This document shows positions 32,861-43,929 of a stretch of 64,000 bases of DNA, piece after piece. The notes beneath the pieces are model-generated. The model had not been told where the DNA came from. It did not search any database and was given only the letters and a program-made list of their open reading frames with translations. Position 1 is the stretch's first letter. Every line of letters starts with the position of its first letter. The stretch spans positions 620,001 through 684,000 of the forward strand of contig JAEVLN010000028.1 of assembly GCA_018350325.1 (NCBI GenBank), written 5' to 3'. Origin of the DNA: Globodera rostochiensis. Lineage: Eukaryota; Nematoda; Chromadorea; Rhabditida; Heteroderidae. Made by a program: the position numbers and the translations under genes.

Positions 32861-34471
32861 ATGGGCATCTCCAATTCCGTCATGGTCGTTTTTGCCCTTC
32901 TCACCGCGCTTACCCTTCCCGGCCTCAGTTGGGGAGACGACTCGGCCTCAGTGAGTTCCTTTTTTGGCTCATGCCGATAGGCTTTCGAGAAAAATTCAGA
33001 GCTTTGCCCGAAGGTCGAACCAAAAATGCCGCATCTGTCTGAATGTGTAATGTTTTTAGGCTCCGCCCATTCTCGAAGGATGCAAAAAGAAAGCCGCCGA
33101 ATGCACCAAGTGCGATTGGGGCGATTGCCATTCGAGCAGCGGATTTGCGAGCGACGGCTGTTGCAGTGCCGGGCACCAGTTTAAGTGTTGTGAAAACGTA
33201 AATATATCAATTAAAAATTAAAATAATTTCTTTTATTTGCCTTTTTATTCCCCTTTTAATTAGGCGCCCGAAGTGCTCACGCCATGCGAGAAAATGATGG
33301 CAAAATGTGACGACAATTGGGGCGAATGCTTTCCCCGGGACGGATACAAGGGCGACGCTTGTTGTCATGAGGGAGCGTCGTTCAAATGCGTCTATGAAGT
33401 AGGATTTTGTTGTATTTAGGCAAAATCCAAAACATTTACATATTTTGTCTTATTCTGACCGAGGTTCGAATACATTGCTTCAAAACCTTTAAGATGACCT
33501 TACAAGAAAGAGCCTCAAAAGACTCGGCTTACGTGAGTGCATTGATGCTAATATAAGTAACTGTAAAAGTAACAAAACTTTACAATTTAGGCAAAGCTGA
33601 TAAATTGCTTTCTTGCTGGTCATCCGGATTTGGTAAAAAAAAGGGAGGGGGGGCGGGGAGGGTGCGCAACAGAAATTTTTTTCGAAATTGAACATTGCCC
33701 AAGGGTCAACCAAAAATTCGAGCTTAGGACTAATTGCCCTTCGCTTCTTCACTGTGTTTTAATGTCTAAAAAATGTTGAAAATAAATGACTTAAGTTGCA
33801 AAATCAGAACTTTATTTATGTATTGCTCATATTTAGGAAAGCTTGAGAAAGTGCGTGCCGAGGCCGTCTGAATGTGTAATTGTTTTTATTAAATATTTTA
33901 ATATGATTTAATTTAACTTTTTCAATTACTTATATTAGAAAAGCCCCAGTATGTGTCGGACTGACCACTGGTACTTTCAAAAATGTGTAAGTGTTTAAAG
34001 CTTTTGTTCTTAAAACGATTTTTTTTATGCGAAATATAAAAAAATATTAAAACAATTTTAGCCAAAGTTTGTCAAATGTTTGCAGCGAAAGCACTCGGAC
34101 ATTGTAAAATTTTCATTATTTATGAGATTTGAATCTGATCTAAAATTTCAATTGCTTTTCTAACAACAAATTAAAATGAACAAAAAAATTAAATAAATTT
34201 AAAAACAAATCTAGGACGCACTTTTGAATTGCTGGCCTAACGACGACAATATGGAGGAATGCGTAAGTTTTTCATTTTTTTATGCATAAATTATTTATGT
34301 AAGTAATTTCACTTTGTTGTTTCCCCCCCTGTATTCTCCGCTAAAGCTCCAAAATAATAAAATAACTTCAACCAAGTTTTTTCGATAAAAAAATTGATTA
34401 ATAAAAGAAATTAACAAAATTTAATTAAGAATGCGCCGTTGCCTTCAATCGAAAACGCCACCGAAGCCTAA
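32861..34471 (+). CDS. gene F: secreted Cys-rich protein with an extra module exon
   Basis: Ten exons, all phase 0: 32861-32950, 33060-33197, 33264-33398, 33494-33532, 33591-33632, 33837-33875, 33939-33986, 34062-34103, 34215-34262, 34430-34471; 220 aa. Signal peptide (VMVVFALLTALTLPGLSWG). Exon 2 is an additional 8-Cys module (KCDWGDCHSS, GCCSAG, KCCEN) missing in C and D but nearly identical to exon 4 of gene G. Exon 3 is the usual Cys/Trp module (KCDDNWGECF), followed by the normal chain and tail NAPLPSIENATEA. Intron 1 contains debris of other family parts: CGAAGGTCGAACCAAAA, known from intron 4 of C, then an exon 5 remnant ending TCTGAATGT|GTAATG. No disabling lesion is seen. Confidence 0.85.
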
Positions 34472-35097
34472 AGAAAGCAAAAATGAATGTTTATGAATTT
34501 TTATTTGCCAAATTTTATGCTATGTGAATTTATTCTGTAAAAATTTCCAAGTCATTAATTGATGCACGACATTTGGGTGGCATTTTTCCACTATTCCCCG
34601 TACAAAAGCAATTAAATAATTTGGCAATTTGATAGCAATTTTGCAAAAGTTCCTAAACTTAACTCCAGAGAAATTTTGTTTTGGAATTTGCTTTTAGAAT
34701 TTTGGTAATCGCTGGCAGGTGACGACGTCGCTCTGCTGACAGATCAATTTGAGGCGGTCAAAGCAGCAATGCAGAGAGATGGCATGGCACATCCATTACA
34801 AAATACCCAAAATTTATTAATATATGTTATTTAAGTTTTTCAGCTATAAGTTTTAAACCAAAAAATATTTTTTTTTTATCAGTACATAATTGTTACTTCA
34901 TCTTCGACATCATTGTCAGCATGAGATTGAAATTGCGGGTACGGGTAAAGTGCCCTTTTGTTCAAGAAATTTATTTTTTCTGGGAAAGAGGGTCCCGACG
35001 GGAAGCTGTCAAGCAAAACTCGCCCTGCGGGCTCAAGTATGTACCTCACACCGCACCTCAGCAGTAATCCCAGGAAAGGGTTACTGCATTACTACTA

Positions 35098-35183
35098 GGC
35101 ACAGAGAATAAGTGCTTGCTGGTCATCCGGTGTTTGGACGATTTTCATGAGGCCAAAGTGATTAGTGTTTAAGTGTTTACAGT
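35098..35183 (+). pseudogene. isolated fused exon 4/6 fragment
   Basis: Matches the chimeric exon at 30470-30546 on the opposite strand (AGAATAAGTGCTTGCTGGTC, then CATCCGGTGTTTGGACGA) and runs on into intron 6-like GTGTTTACAGTTTTTGTTC. The donor region is altered (GATTAGTGTTTAAG) and no neighbouring exons are present. Confidence 0.55.
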
Positions 35184-35361
35184 TTTTGTTCTTAAATGAA
35201 TTAAAAGATGAAAATGCAATTTTAAACACGGAATTTGGGCCTTGTCAGTTTAGCATGGAGAGGTCGGCGCCGCGGTACAGCAAAACCTTTAAAATAATGC
35301 CACAGAGTCAAAGTAAATGTAAGGGGATACGGTCACCCCCTACAGTAAGCCGAAAAGGGAG

Positions 35362-35625
35362 GTGGGGGAAACACTCTCTGATCACCGTTTCCGGGAGGAG
35401 CTAAAGCGATTTTTACGGGCCTCGGTCCGCAATAATCAGTTGCTCTCCCCCGGAGAAGGAACCTCCGTCCCCACCCTTCCCCTCTGGTTTCGCCTTTCCA
35501 TCCCAACTCCCGGGAAAAACACTGGAATTGAGACGGGGCAGTTTGCCGTCGAAGTTCACCCCTCCCTTCCCGACCCGAACGTCTGGGTTGATCGGCCCTC
35601 CCGTCCCTCTCCCCGCGATCACTGA
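35362..35625 (+). CDS. uncertain ORF in a GC-rich patch
   Basis: 87 codons from GTG/TTG-type context, open upstream into VSEKGGGG. The product has RFREELKRFLRASVR then a Pro-rich part (GKNTGIETGQFAVEVHPSLP). The GC content is well above the flanks, as for exons here, and splice-like CAG lies just upstream (35344). No family recognised; could be a transposon fragment. Confidence 0.25.
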   Translation: MGETLSDHRFREELKRFLRASVRNNQLLSPGEGTSVPTLPLWFRLSIPTPGKNTGIETGQFAVEVHPSLPDPNVWVDRPSRPSPRDH

Positions 35626-38009
35626 ATTAATCAAAGATTATTTTGTGTGATTTTGGACCGAGACCAGCCGATCGTCGAGGAACTTAGAATTTGAAATGCC
35701 GTAAAAATATTTAAAGATTCATTGCTTTCGTGTGTGTGAACATTTCGCGGAGTAAATTCAAAAGCTTTATTAAAATTATGTTTTGTTTTTTATTATTTTT
35801 AAGATTCCGCTTAATTGTAAGTAAATAGAATGTGCTAGAAGTTAATGCTTTGCCATTGGCGAAATGTCCGATTTTGGTTTACTCGGCGAAATGCCATCCT
35901 ACCATTGCTTTTCTCATTAAAATTTAGGCACTTCGCTGGGCGGACGAACAATGCCGTCAAAATGGGAAAGAGTGTTCAGCGGGGAATCGACGCGCAATGC
36001 TCGGCACGGCACTCTTCAAATTCGTTTTCAACTCATCCCACATTGGGATTTTTTTAAAAATATTGGTATATAATGTAGTGGGCAGGGGAGCGGAGCGGTA
36101 AAGACAAATTTGTCCATTTGAATTTGCTTTGCATTTTGACAGTTACTTCCGGAATTTTGACACATGACGAGCTCTTCAGCATTTATCTGCTGCCCGAACT
36201 GTGGAGTCTCAATGAAATGAGGCGGTGGCGTTTGTGTTATTTATTGTCAACTGAATTCAATGAATTGTTTTTCTACAAACAAAAGTCCCGGTCCCGTACA
36301 ATTCTTACTGTTAACCATAGCGTCTTTTAGCACGACGAAGAGATTTCTTATTAAATGTCCTTAAAATTGCATATTTTTGCCCCTTTTATCCTTGCGGATT
36401 GTATGTTGTACAGAATTTACACCTTTCCCGAATGAAATCGTTTTTATTCATTTAATCTAATAATTTTTTTTTACAATTCTTAGTTGAAAAATTATTAAAA
36501 CATCACTCAGAAAACCTCAATTTTTTTAGGCACAATTTTTAACTGATCACTAAAATTTCATTTGTTGGTTGCAAATCTCTTAACAAATTGAGTCATAAAT
36601 TCAAAATTCGGCGGCGCTTATTGGCACCGCCGGACTACCCCCGCCTCTCATACCACTTCCTCCGGTGGGTTTTTGCTCGGTTTCGGAATCCAAAATTTTT
36701 GGAGGGTTTGGATTTCCGTTTGAATTCCGTCAGAAATTTTAAAAAACTTCGGCTTCGAGTTTCGCGAACTTTCGGGTATTTTGGGGTTTCGAGTTTCGGA
36801 TTCTGGTAGTGGGCCGAGCTTCGCCCAGCCCTGACTAGGATCTTGTTAAAAATATTTTTTAGTGTCGCATTTTTCGGTGTCGCATTTTCCGGCCACTTAA
36901 AACCGACCTTTCACACACATACTAAAGACATTAAATTTATTAGGGCTGTTCGAGACTTGAAATTTACCGAGACTCGAGAGTCGAGACCGAGAAATGACAC
37001 CGAGACTCGAGACCGAGAAATGACCCCGAGACTCGAGATCGAGACCCAAAAAAACTGAGAAATTTTCGGTTCGAGACCCGAGAATTTTTTTATAATTCAC
37101 TGAAAATGTTTTATTTTAAGCTCCAAAATAAATAAATAGTTTTACAATTCGCGACAAATTTTAATTCTCATTTAGATTTCTGGAATGCTTTTTGTACGAT
37201 GGTCCAGCCCATCGGAACCGCCGGGGAAAGAATTTTAAAAAAAGGTTCAATTTAGGAGTGTATTTTCGGGGGGTTTTATTGCATTTTTTTGTTTAGAATT
37301 TTGAAGCTTTAGTGATTAATTAGGAAATATGCTTAGAATTTGGAAAAAAAAATCACCATTTTATAAGGGTTACTGGGTGATGCTTTTTTGTTGTTCGACT
37401 AAGAATCAGTAAAAAGGAGTATCTAATTATCAATTTAAATGCAGAAAAATTCATTTCACCAGGGGGACTAGAACTTTATAGAGTAAGCGAGACAGAATTT
37501 AACCACTGCTCCATACGCCCACTGTATGCCGAAAGTTGACAAAGTATAGGATTTCTAAATTTGTCATTGTGTATTTTCAAATCTTTCAAACACATACTTC
37601 TTTAATTATTTCTCGCCAAAAATGCCATCTTTACCAGTGCAAAAAAGTCTCGTTTTCCGACACTTTGAAGACCAATTGACCGAAAATTAAATTCAAATTT
37701 TGGAAATAAAATTGATGCAAAATTATACGGTATGCAATAGGAATGTAATCGGTTTCGGGAATTCCGGTTCCGGACTTTGGATTCACGGGACTTTTACCGG
37801 ACTTTTAACGAGATTCCCGGTCGGAATCCTATTTAAGCCCCAGTTTTAAAATTGATTTTTGCAACAATGAGTTAGTAACTCCACGGTTCCTAAATAATTT
37901 CTTTTATCAATCTTTTTGAAAATTTTTATAGCGACGAGAATTCAGTCAATTTATTATTTTTAATTCCATTTCCTAAAATAAAATATTGTTAACCGAATAA
38001 TTTTTTTTA

Positions 38010-38320
38010 TAATACAATTTATGTAAGAAGTTAAAAGATAGGCTAAATGTACAATCATACAATCACCACTTTTTTTAGCATAGGAAAAGTGAATTTAATT
38101 CACCTATGCGGCCGATCAGAGAATGGGCAAATGAACAGTCATCTAAAAATGTCCGGGGACAATTTGTGTGGGGTTTATCGATGAATGCTTGCCCATGGGT
38201 GGGTTGGTGGGTTATTCACCCTTTTACATACCTGGAAATTCTGTTTTCGATACAGTGGTGAGTGATGTGTATACCCGGTTTCCCCTCTCACCAAATCAAT
38301 TTGGGAGAGGGTTGTCCTTG
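38010..38320 (+). promoter_or_regulatory. diverged family promoter module, copy K
   Basis: Retains AAGTTAAAAGATAGG..AAATGTACAATCA, a GTTATTCACCC block, CCTGGAAATTCTGTTTTCGA, GTGGTGAGTGATGTGTATAC and CCCGGTTTCCCCTCTCACC. The TATA-like CATAAA is degraded to TGTATAC and TGGCAT is absent. It lies upstream of the small secreted ORF K with a TTTCTCTTTACAG acceptor between (ending 38363). Confidence 0.6.
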
Positions 38321-38403
38321 GAGCATTTTATGTTAATTCATTTATAAATTTTTCTCTTTACAGAATTTCCTAAAGCCGACTTTCTTATCCGAGTTCCAAC
38401 CAA

Positions 38404-38580
38404 ATGCCTCGGATGAACGCTCAATTGCTGGTGCTCTGCTTCTTCGTCCTTGTGCATCCCAGTTCGGGCGCAGGAGCCCTCTTAACTCCTGGTTGCTGGT
38501 TCAATAGTAGGTTTCACATCAGAAATGTTGAAAAAAGAGGAATAGTACCTAATTTGTCAGTGGAAGATCCTTTTGTTTGA
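38404..38580 (+). CDS. ORF K: small secreted protein, 58 aa
   Basis: ATG to TGA without intron gives 58 aa. Residues 1-23 are a convincing signal peptide (NAQLLVLCFFVLVHPSSGAG); the mature part is short, with one Cys (TPGCWFN), a dibasic EKR and a PNLSVEDPFV end. Its signal peptide is not homologous to the B-F type, although the promoter module is. A donor-like A|GTAGGT at 38507 means it could instead be exon 1 of a longer gene, perhaps joined to the acidic exon-like piece at 39812. Secretion is well supported; the 3' structure is not. Confidence 0.5.
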   Translation: MPRMNAQLLVLCFFVLVHPSSGAGALLTPGCWFNSRFHIRNVEKRGIVPNLSVEDPFV

Positions 38581-41500
38581 GTGGGGGGTCGTTTCGGCGC
38601 TACCCTTTCTGCACCGACGTTTGGCCCCAGACGTTTCGGCCCCACCGTGTAATTTTTTTTTCCATATTCAACCGAACAATTTTTATTCAGAAACTTTAGA
38701 TTTTTAAGGGTTCATTGGTAATTAGTAATTACTAGAAACCCAAGAAGAAAAATTCAAGCCCAGACCCAAATTCTAACACTTTTTCGAAATTCAAAAATCA
38801 ATTTTGGACTCGAAATCATTTAAAAAGGGCAGGGTTTTCTTATTAGGCCTAGGCCTAATAGGTAATCATTTATTTCTAACTTTTTGAACTCTCCTTTTAA
38901 TTCTTCAATAATTTCTTCTTGTATTTTTTTCCTTTAGCAACCTAAGCTTAAGCTTAGGCCTAAGTTAAAGATGTAAAAGTACGTAATATGTGAAAACTAT
39001 GCTGATTTTTCTTTACGTGCATCAGGATTGCGTAGAAACCTCTCGATTTCGATAATTTCGAGCTTTTTCTTTCGATGAAACCCTAATATGCATTTCCTTG
39101 GGGCCGAAAGGCCGAAACGGCGGGGCCGAAACGTCCTGTTCCCTTTTGTTTGTTCTAAATTTATGCCAAAAGAGCAAAAAAAATATCCAAATTTTTTATC
39201 AAAAATTCTTTAAATTTTAATAAGGATTTTGGTAATACCTAGTTAAGTTTGTTGCCCCCCATATTTGAAAAAAATATAATTTTTTTTCAAAGTCGGTAAA
39301 AAGGTGTTTTCAAGGGGTATCCGGGGCGCAGACTCCGAATATGACCTCCATTTCGACCTATTTCGAACCTTGAACCAGAATTCGAAAAATTCTTCAAAAA
39401 CTCAAAATTTCCCGAAATTAATTTTGGCCTTAAAATCATTCCGGGGTTCGAATAGATTCGAAATGGAGGTCAGATTCGGATTCTACGCCCGGAATACCCC
39501 TAGAAACATCACTTTATCGACTTTTAAAAAAAATGTATTTTTTCAAAAATAGGGGGAACAAACTTAACTATTACCAGGATTTTTAATTAAATGCCTAACA
39601 TTAATATTTGGCCTGAAATGTTTTTATCGGTCCATGCTTCTCCCCCCCCCCCCCCCCCCCCCCCCCTCCCCGCACCTCTGCGTGCGGGGGCTCCGAGCAA
39701 AAACCTTGCTGCTTAGTCTCGATAAATTTTTTATTCTACACAGTGAATGGAAATGACATTTTTGTTGATGCAAAAAGTTTTGCACACTTTTATAAATTTT
39801 ATCATTTTTAGCCGTGCTCGTTCGTTGGATGATGGAGATGTGAGCGTTGAACGCGCTGAGGATGACGGATTTGAGAAGCGCCAACAACCAACCACAGACC
39901 CCCGATACCCAAAAAGACAAATTCATTCATTTGCACAGTGCTCACAACAAAATGATAAATTTTATATAAAGTTTTCTCTTGGGTTTAAAATTCTTGACCG
40001 ACAAATCTAAACTCCCAAATCATATCCATTGCAAATTTCTGAGAAAATTTATATCCCCAAAGCGTTTGATTTTGTTATTGATTGTTGTATAGTTTAGTCT
40101 TCGTAGAATCCAATTAAAAGCCCTTTTCATACCTTTTTTTTGGCCCGGACTTTCTCAAATGCAAAGTCTAAGTGACCGGACCAATTCTAAAACAGCAAAG
40201 TCCAAAAACATCATCTTTTGGCGTTGAGTTCACCCAAAACTGTTGTGTTTGTTACAATAAATTAATTTGTCGGGAATGCGGCCCCAACTCATTAAGCACC
40301 GTCGAAAGTTCAAATAAAGGTCGCCTGAGGCAATCTTAATTAGAATTGCTTTTAGCAAAGGCAATTTGCTGCAACTTTTTACGAAATTGCGGGAGGCGCA
40401 TTGATTAAGTTTGTTTTTTGATTAAGGTGAGGCAGCCCAACAAGATTACTACAGATTATCAGAGATTTGATCATAAAAAAACATTTTCTTATGCTCAAAG
40501 TTTACACTTTTAAAATAGGCCGAGAAAATTCATTTAAAGAATCACCGCACCAAAATTCAAAAAACAATTCAGATTCTAAGGCCAAAAAAGGCATTCGGGG
40601 GAGACAACATATAAAGGATGCAAACCGGATGCAAAAAAATGTCCGGAACCGGCATGCCGGACCCAAAAATGCACGAAATTTCGGCATCCGATTACATTCC
40701 TGTAACATATGCTAATTGGTAGACTGGGCCAAAATTGCGGATGAACTTAAAGGTGGAGGTGGAGTGGGCGATAAGTTAGAGTTTTCGAATCATTCCAAGA
40801 ATTGACAACGAAACAAAATAATCACAAAATTAAACAAATTAAGAACAATATTTAGCGAAATTTTCGACAGATTCTCAAGTCCATTAGCGGATGGCAAACG
40901 GGCACAGCAAGCAATCCGGCACTGAACAGAAGAGCGACACAAAACTGATACCGTTTTAAAACAAAAATTTTTGACCTTGAGAAATTCGACTCACCGATTT
41001 TTTATTAGGGATTTTTGACGCTTTATTTCAGTGGACTTTTTGGCATTAAGCTTATGAGAGGGGGGAAGGGTCAGCGTGCCGATAGACACCGCTGGGAAAA
41101 ATTTTAAAAACTTTGACCAAATTGTCGAGAAAATTAGTCCAAATCTGCAGGGTTAGTCAAATTTTTGGTTTGGTGCGTGCGGTTTGTATTTGTGGCGTTT
41201 GGTTCGACGATGCCATCGGAAATTTTTTAAATTATGGCTTAATTTGTTCCGAGTTTGGGGATAATTTTATAAAAAATAAACAAAAACCTTTTAATTTCTT
41301 GACCAAAATTCAATTTTTTGAAACAAAATAATTTTGGTCAAATTCCCAAGCTACTTTCTTAAACAAAATTAGTAAATTTCTAAATTTTTCCCGGCCGCGC
41401 TTATTGGGATTGCTGGCTTCCTCCTTTCACATGACATTTGTTGTCAAAATTAGTGTAAAATTCCAAAAAATTGTCGATGGAGTGTAGAGGATTCGAACCC

Positions 41501-41690
41501 TCACTTTATTTTTGGTGACTGGAAGACAGACCCATAATACACGAAAAAAATCCTAGACGTTTCAAACATTTGATACAATTTCTCTTTCGACAAAAATTTC
41601 GAAGAATTTGTCTTGCGTTTTTTGAAATCGAAACGAAAAAAAAAATCTCGAAATTATCGAAATCGAAAGGTTTCGACGCAACCCCGCTCT
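38581..41690. repeat. repeat-rich region, with acidic exon-like copy 2
   Basis: 38580-39140 is AT-rich with GGGGCCGAAACG-type repeats (38590-38650 and 39100-39140, inverted). 39642-39666 is a long C run. 39812-39925 is the second copy of the acidic segment, here behind TTTTTAG. 40200-40270 is the third LPETVE-like copy. 40600-40700 is a CCGGATGC foldback. 40860-40950 is a detached piece of the promoter module upstream block (GGATGGCAAACGGGCACAGC). 41480-41510 has a tRNA B-box-like GGGTTCGAATCC on the minus strand. Confidence 0.45.
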
Positions 41691-42020
41691 CTATCATCGA
41701 AAAAAGAAAAGAACAGAAATCAAAGTCCATTTGAGCACATCTTTTTTATTTAAAATATTTATGTATTTGAAAATTTTTGTATTATGAATCATTTGAATCA
41801 TTTACACATTGGCTTCATCTTTTTTTCATTAAATTCTTTTATGTGAGACGTTTAAGGATAGGCCAAATGTACAGACATTGGAAAAGCGAGACCGATCGGT
41901 GGAATGGCATGCCCGTTGGGGTTGTTTGTTATTCATCCGTTTGATGGAAATTCTATTTTTGATTTGTGTGTGAGTGATCTGCTGTATAAATACCCGATTT
42001 CCCCTTACACAAAATCATTT
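41690..42020 (+). promoter_or_regulatory. conserved family promoter module, copy H
   Basis: TGGCAT at 41905-41910, GTGTGTGAGTGATCTGCTG and a good TATAAATACCCG core at 41985. The block GACCAAAATGTCGGGGTC follows (42111-42128). The leader continues to TTCAATTTAG at 42390 but no signal exon follows. Confidence 0.7.
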
Positions 42021-42396
42021 CGGGAGACTAGGGCGATTTAACAATTTAAATAGAGTTTAACCCCGAGGCTTCGGTTGACGGGTATATCGCGGTTCGGGGG
42101 CGAAACCTCCCGACCAAAATGTCGGGGTCCAAACAAAATCAACCCCTATTTTAAATCCATAACTCAATTTTCCCTAAAATTTATCCCTTTTTGCTTATTT
42201 TGGACTCTCCTTGAATTATTTCAAAGTTGGGCAAACTCTGGTCCTTTTGCTTTTATGACTCCCTCCAAAAAAACTTTATTTTAAATTTTTGGGTTTAAGT
42301 TAGGTTGAAACCGGTATACGGATCGGATATTAACCAAAACAAAAATTTTTCTTTTCTAAAGAAATATTTCCTCAAATTCATTCAATTTAGATTTAG

Positions 42397-42790
42397 ACAA
42401 AGGTGCTCAAATGTTTGCAGCAAAAGCACTCGGACTTTGTAAGAGTTTTTCATTATTTATAATTTGAAAACTTATCTTAAACTTCATTACTTTTTATGAA
42501 CAAAAGTGAAAATATTAAATAAATTTAAAACAAATTTAGGACGCTCTATTGAAATGCGTGCCCAAAGAGCCCTTCAGTAAGGAGGAATGCGTAAGTTTTG
42601 TAATTATTCAAAAATTATATTTATGCATGCAATTTCATCTTCGATATTTTCCCTCGTATTCTCCGCTAAAAGGCCCAAAAATAATAAAAACGATTTAATC
42701 AAGTTTTTTTTTTGATAAAAATTGATTAAAATAACAAATTTATTTAAGAATGCTCCGATGCCTCCAATTGAGAATACCAATGAAGCGTAA
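42397..42790 (+). pseudogene. gene H: promoter joined directly to exons 7-9
   Basis: Exons 42397-42438 (TKVLKCLQQKHSDF), 42540-42590 (DALLKCVPKEPFSKEEC) and 42749-42790 (NAPMPPIENTNEA, stop) are intact and phase 0. The signal peptide, Cys/Trp module and exons 3-6 are missing. The join lies at CAATTTAG, a sequence present both at the leader acceptor and at the exon 7 acceptor of paralogues. No ATG opens the remaining frame, so a secreted product is not expected. Confidence 0.75.
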
Positions 42791-43929
42791 AGAACATATA
42801 TTTGCCGATTTTTATGAATATGTGGAATTATGCTTTTCCAAGTCATTGTCAAACATTGTGATCCTTAAAATAATATTCTTTAAGGTTTAATTAACTATAT
42901 AATCAAATGCTTATGGGATTTTGGATTTTAAAAAATATGTTTTTGTAAAAAATACGAAATTGTTGAGTCAAAAATGCCCAAATTTCTCAGCACGAACTCT
43001 GAGCTCGAGTTGGCCTTATGAAGAAATAGTCGAGTTTATCTGACAGCCTGAAAATAGCTCGGACTAAAAACAAAAATATTTTTAAAAAAAGATCGAGCTT
43101 TTCAAAAAAAAATTCATTTTAATAGGTATTATGTTGTTGAAGATTTAAGCCTGCTCACTTTTAGCGAGAATTGCGTGACAGGACGTTTTCGACACTGGAC
43201 TGGGTTCAAAATCATTCAAAAGCACAAAATTACAACAAAAAGGCAAGCACAAAGACACGAATTCGATTTTGTATTCATAAACCGTGCGAAATGATGCAAA
43301 ATTAAAAATTAATCATAATTTTCCACACTCTCTGATAATTCCACACTCTAAAATAATTCCGCACTTTCTGAGGATGTTGAAAAATAATTCCACTCTCTCT
43401 AATAATTCCGCACCTCATTTAACGGCTAATTCATAAAAGTCAATCTTTAGGGGTGCATTTTTTAGGATTATTACATTTTTATTAAGGAATTTTTTTTTTA
43501 AAAGTTGGATTTTAGGGATGCATTTTTTAAAAATTTGAAAGTCAATCTTTAGGGGTGCATTTTTGGAGTTTATTACATTTTTCTTAAAGAATTTTTCCAG
43601 AAGAAAATTATTCTCCAAATTCAATTTAGGGGTCAAATTTTTGTGTTTTACCCAGGGGTCGTATCGAAAATTTTCAAAAAGGACAGATACGACTTCTGGA
43701 AAATTTTTTTGCGAGAAGTTGGAAGGAAATTGGGTGAAATGAAGAAGAATTTTCGTGATAGAAAGAACATACCTATCACCAAACAGTTGAAAAATAATTC
43801 CACACTCTCTGCTAATAATTCCGCCCTTTCTGAGGAGGTTGAAAAATAATTCCACATGTGGAATTACAAGAGTGAATACGGTATGCTTGCAAACAAATTT
43901 AAACTCAATAATTTCAAAAACAAATTTAG
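42791..43929. repeat. AT-rich DNA and a TTCCACA-repeat element
   Basis: 43310-43890 contains TAATTCCACACTCTCTG repeats, GGGTGCATTTTT blocks and a right end ATGTGGAATTAC..ATACGGTA, and is a diverged relative of the element at 57979-58736. The 173-codon minus ORF at 43415-43936 lies within it and is repeat-derived (a 60-bp unit is translated twice). Confidence 0.5.

Larger units (their letters stand above)
34472..38009. repeat. intergenic region with fragments and repeats
   Basis: 34719-34805 is a short open coding-like stretch (GDDVALLTDQFEAVKAAM) with an AG just before it, family unknown. 35098-35183 is the plus-strand fused exon 4/6 fragment. 35235-35285 is the CAGTTTAGCATGGAGAGG repeat. 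35330-35640 is a GC-rich patch with an 87-codon ORF. 36600-36640 is the GGCGGCGCTTATTGGCACCG repeat. 36945-37085 is CGAGA foldback sequence. 37459-37520 is a tRNA-like relic (minus, A box TGGAGCAGTGG). 37740-37830 is a GGAATTCCGG-type foldback. Confidence 0.45.

Noticed and set aside
20600..34471. Relation to the HYP hypervariable effectors of cyst nematodes
   Set aside because: The family plan (secreted, variable, clustered) is reminiscent, but the mature sequence is Cys-modular and multi-exonic and I see none of the short tandem-repeat architecture described for HYPs.
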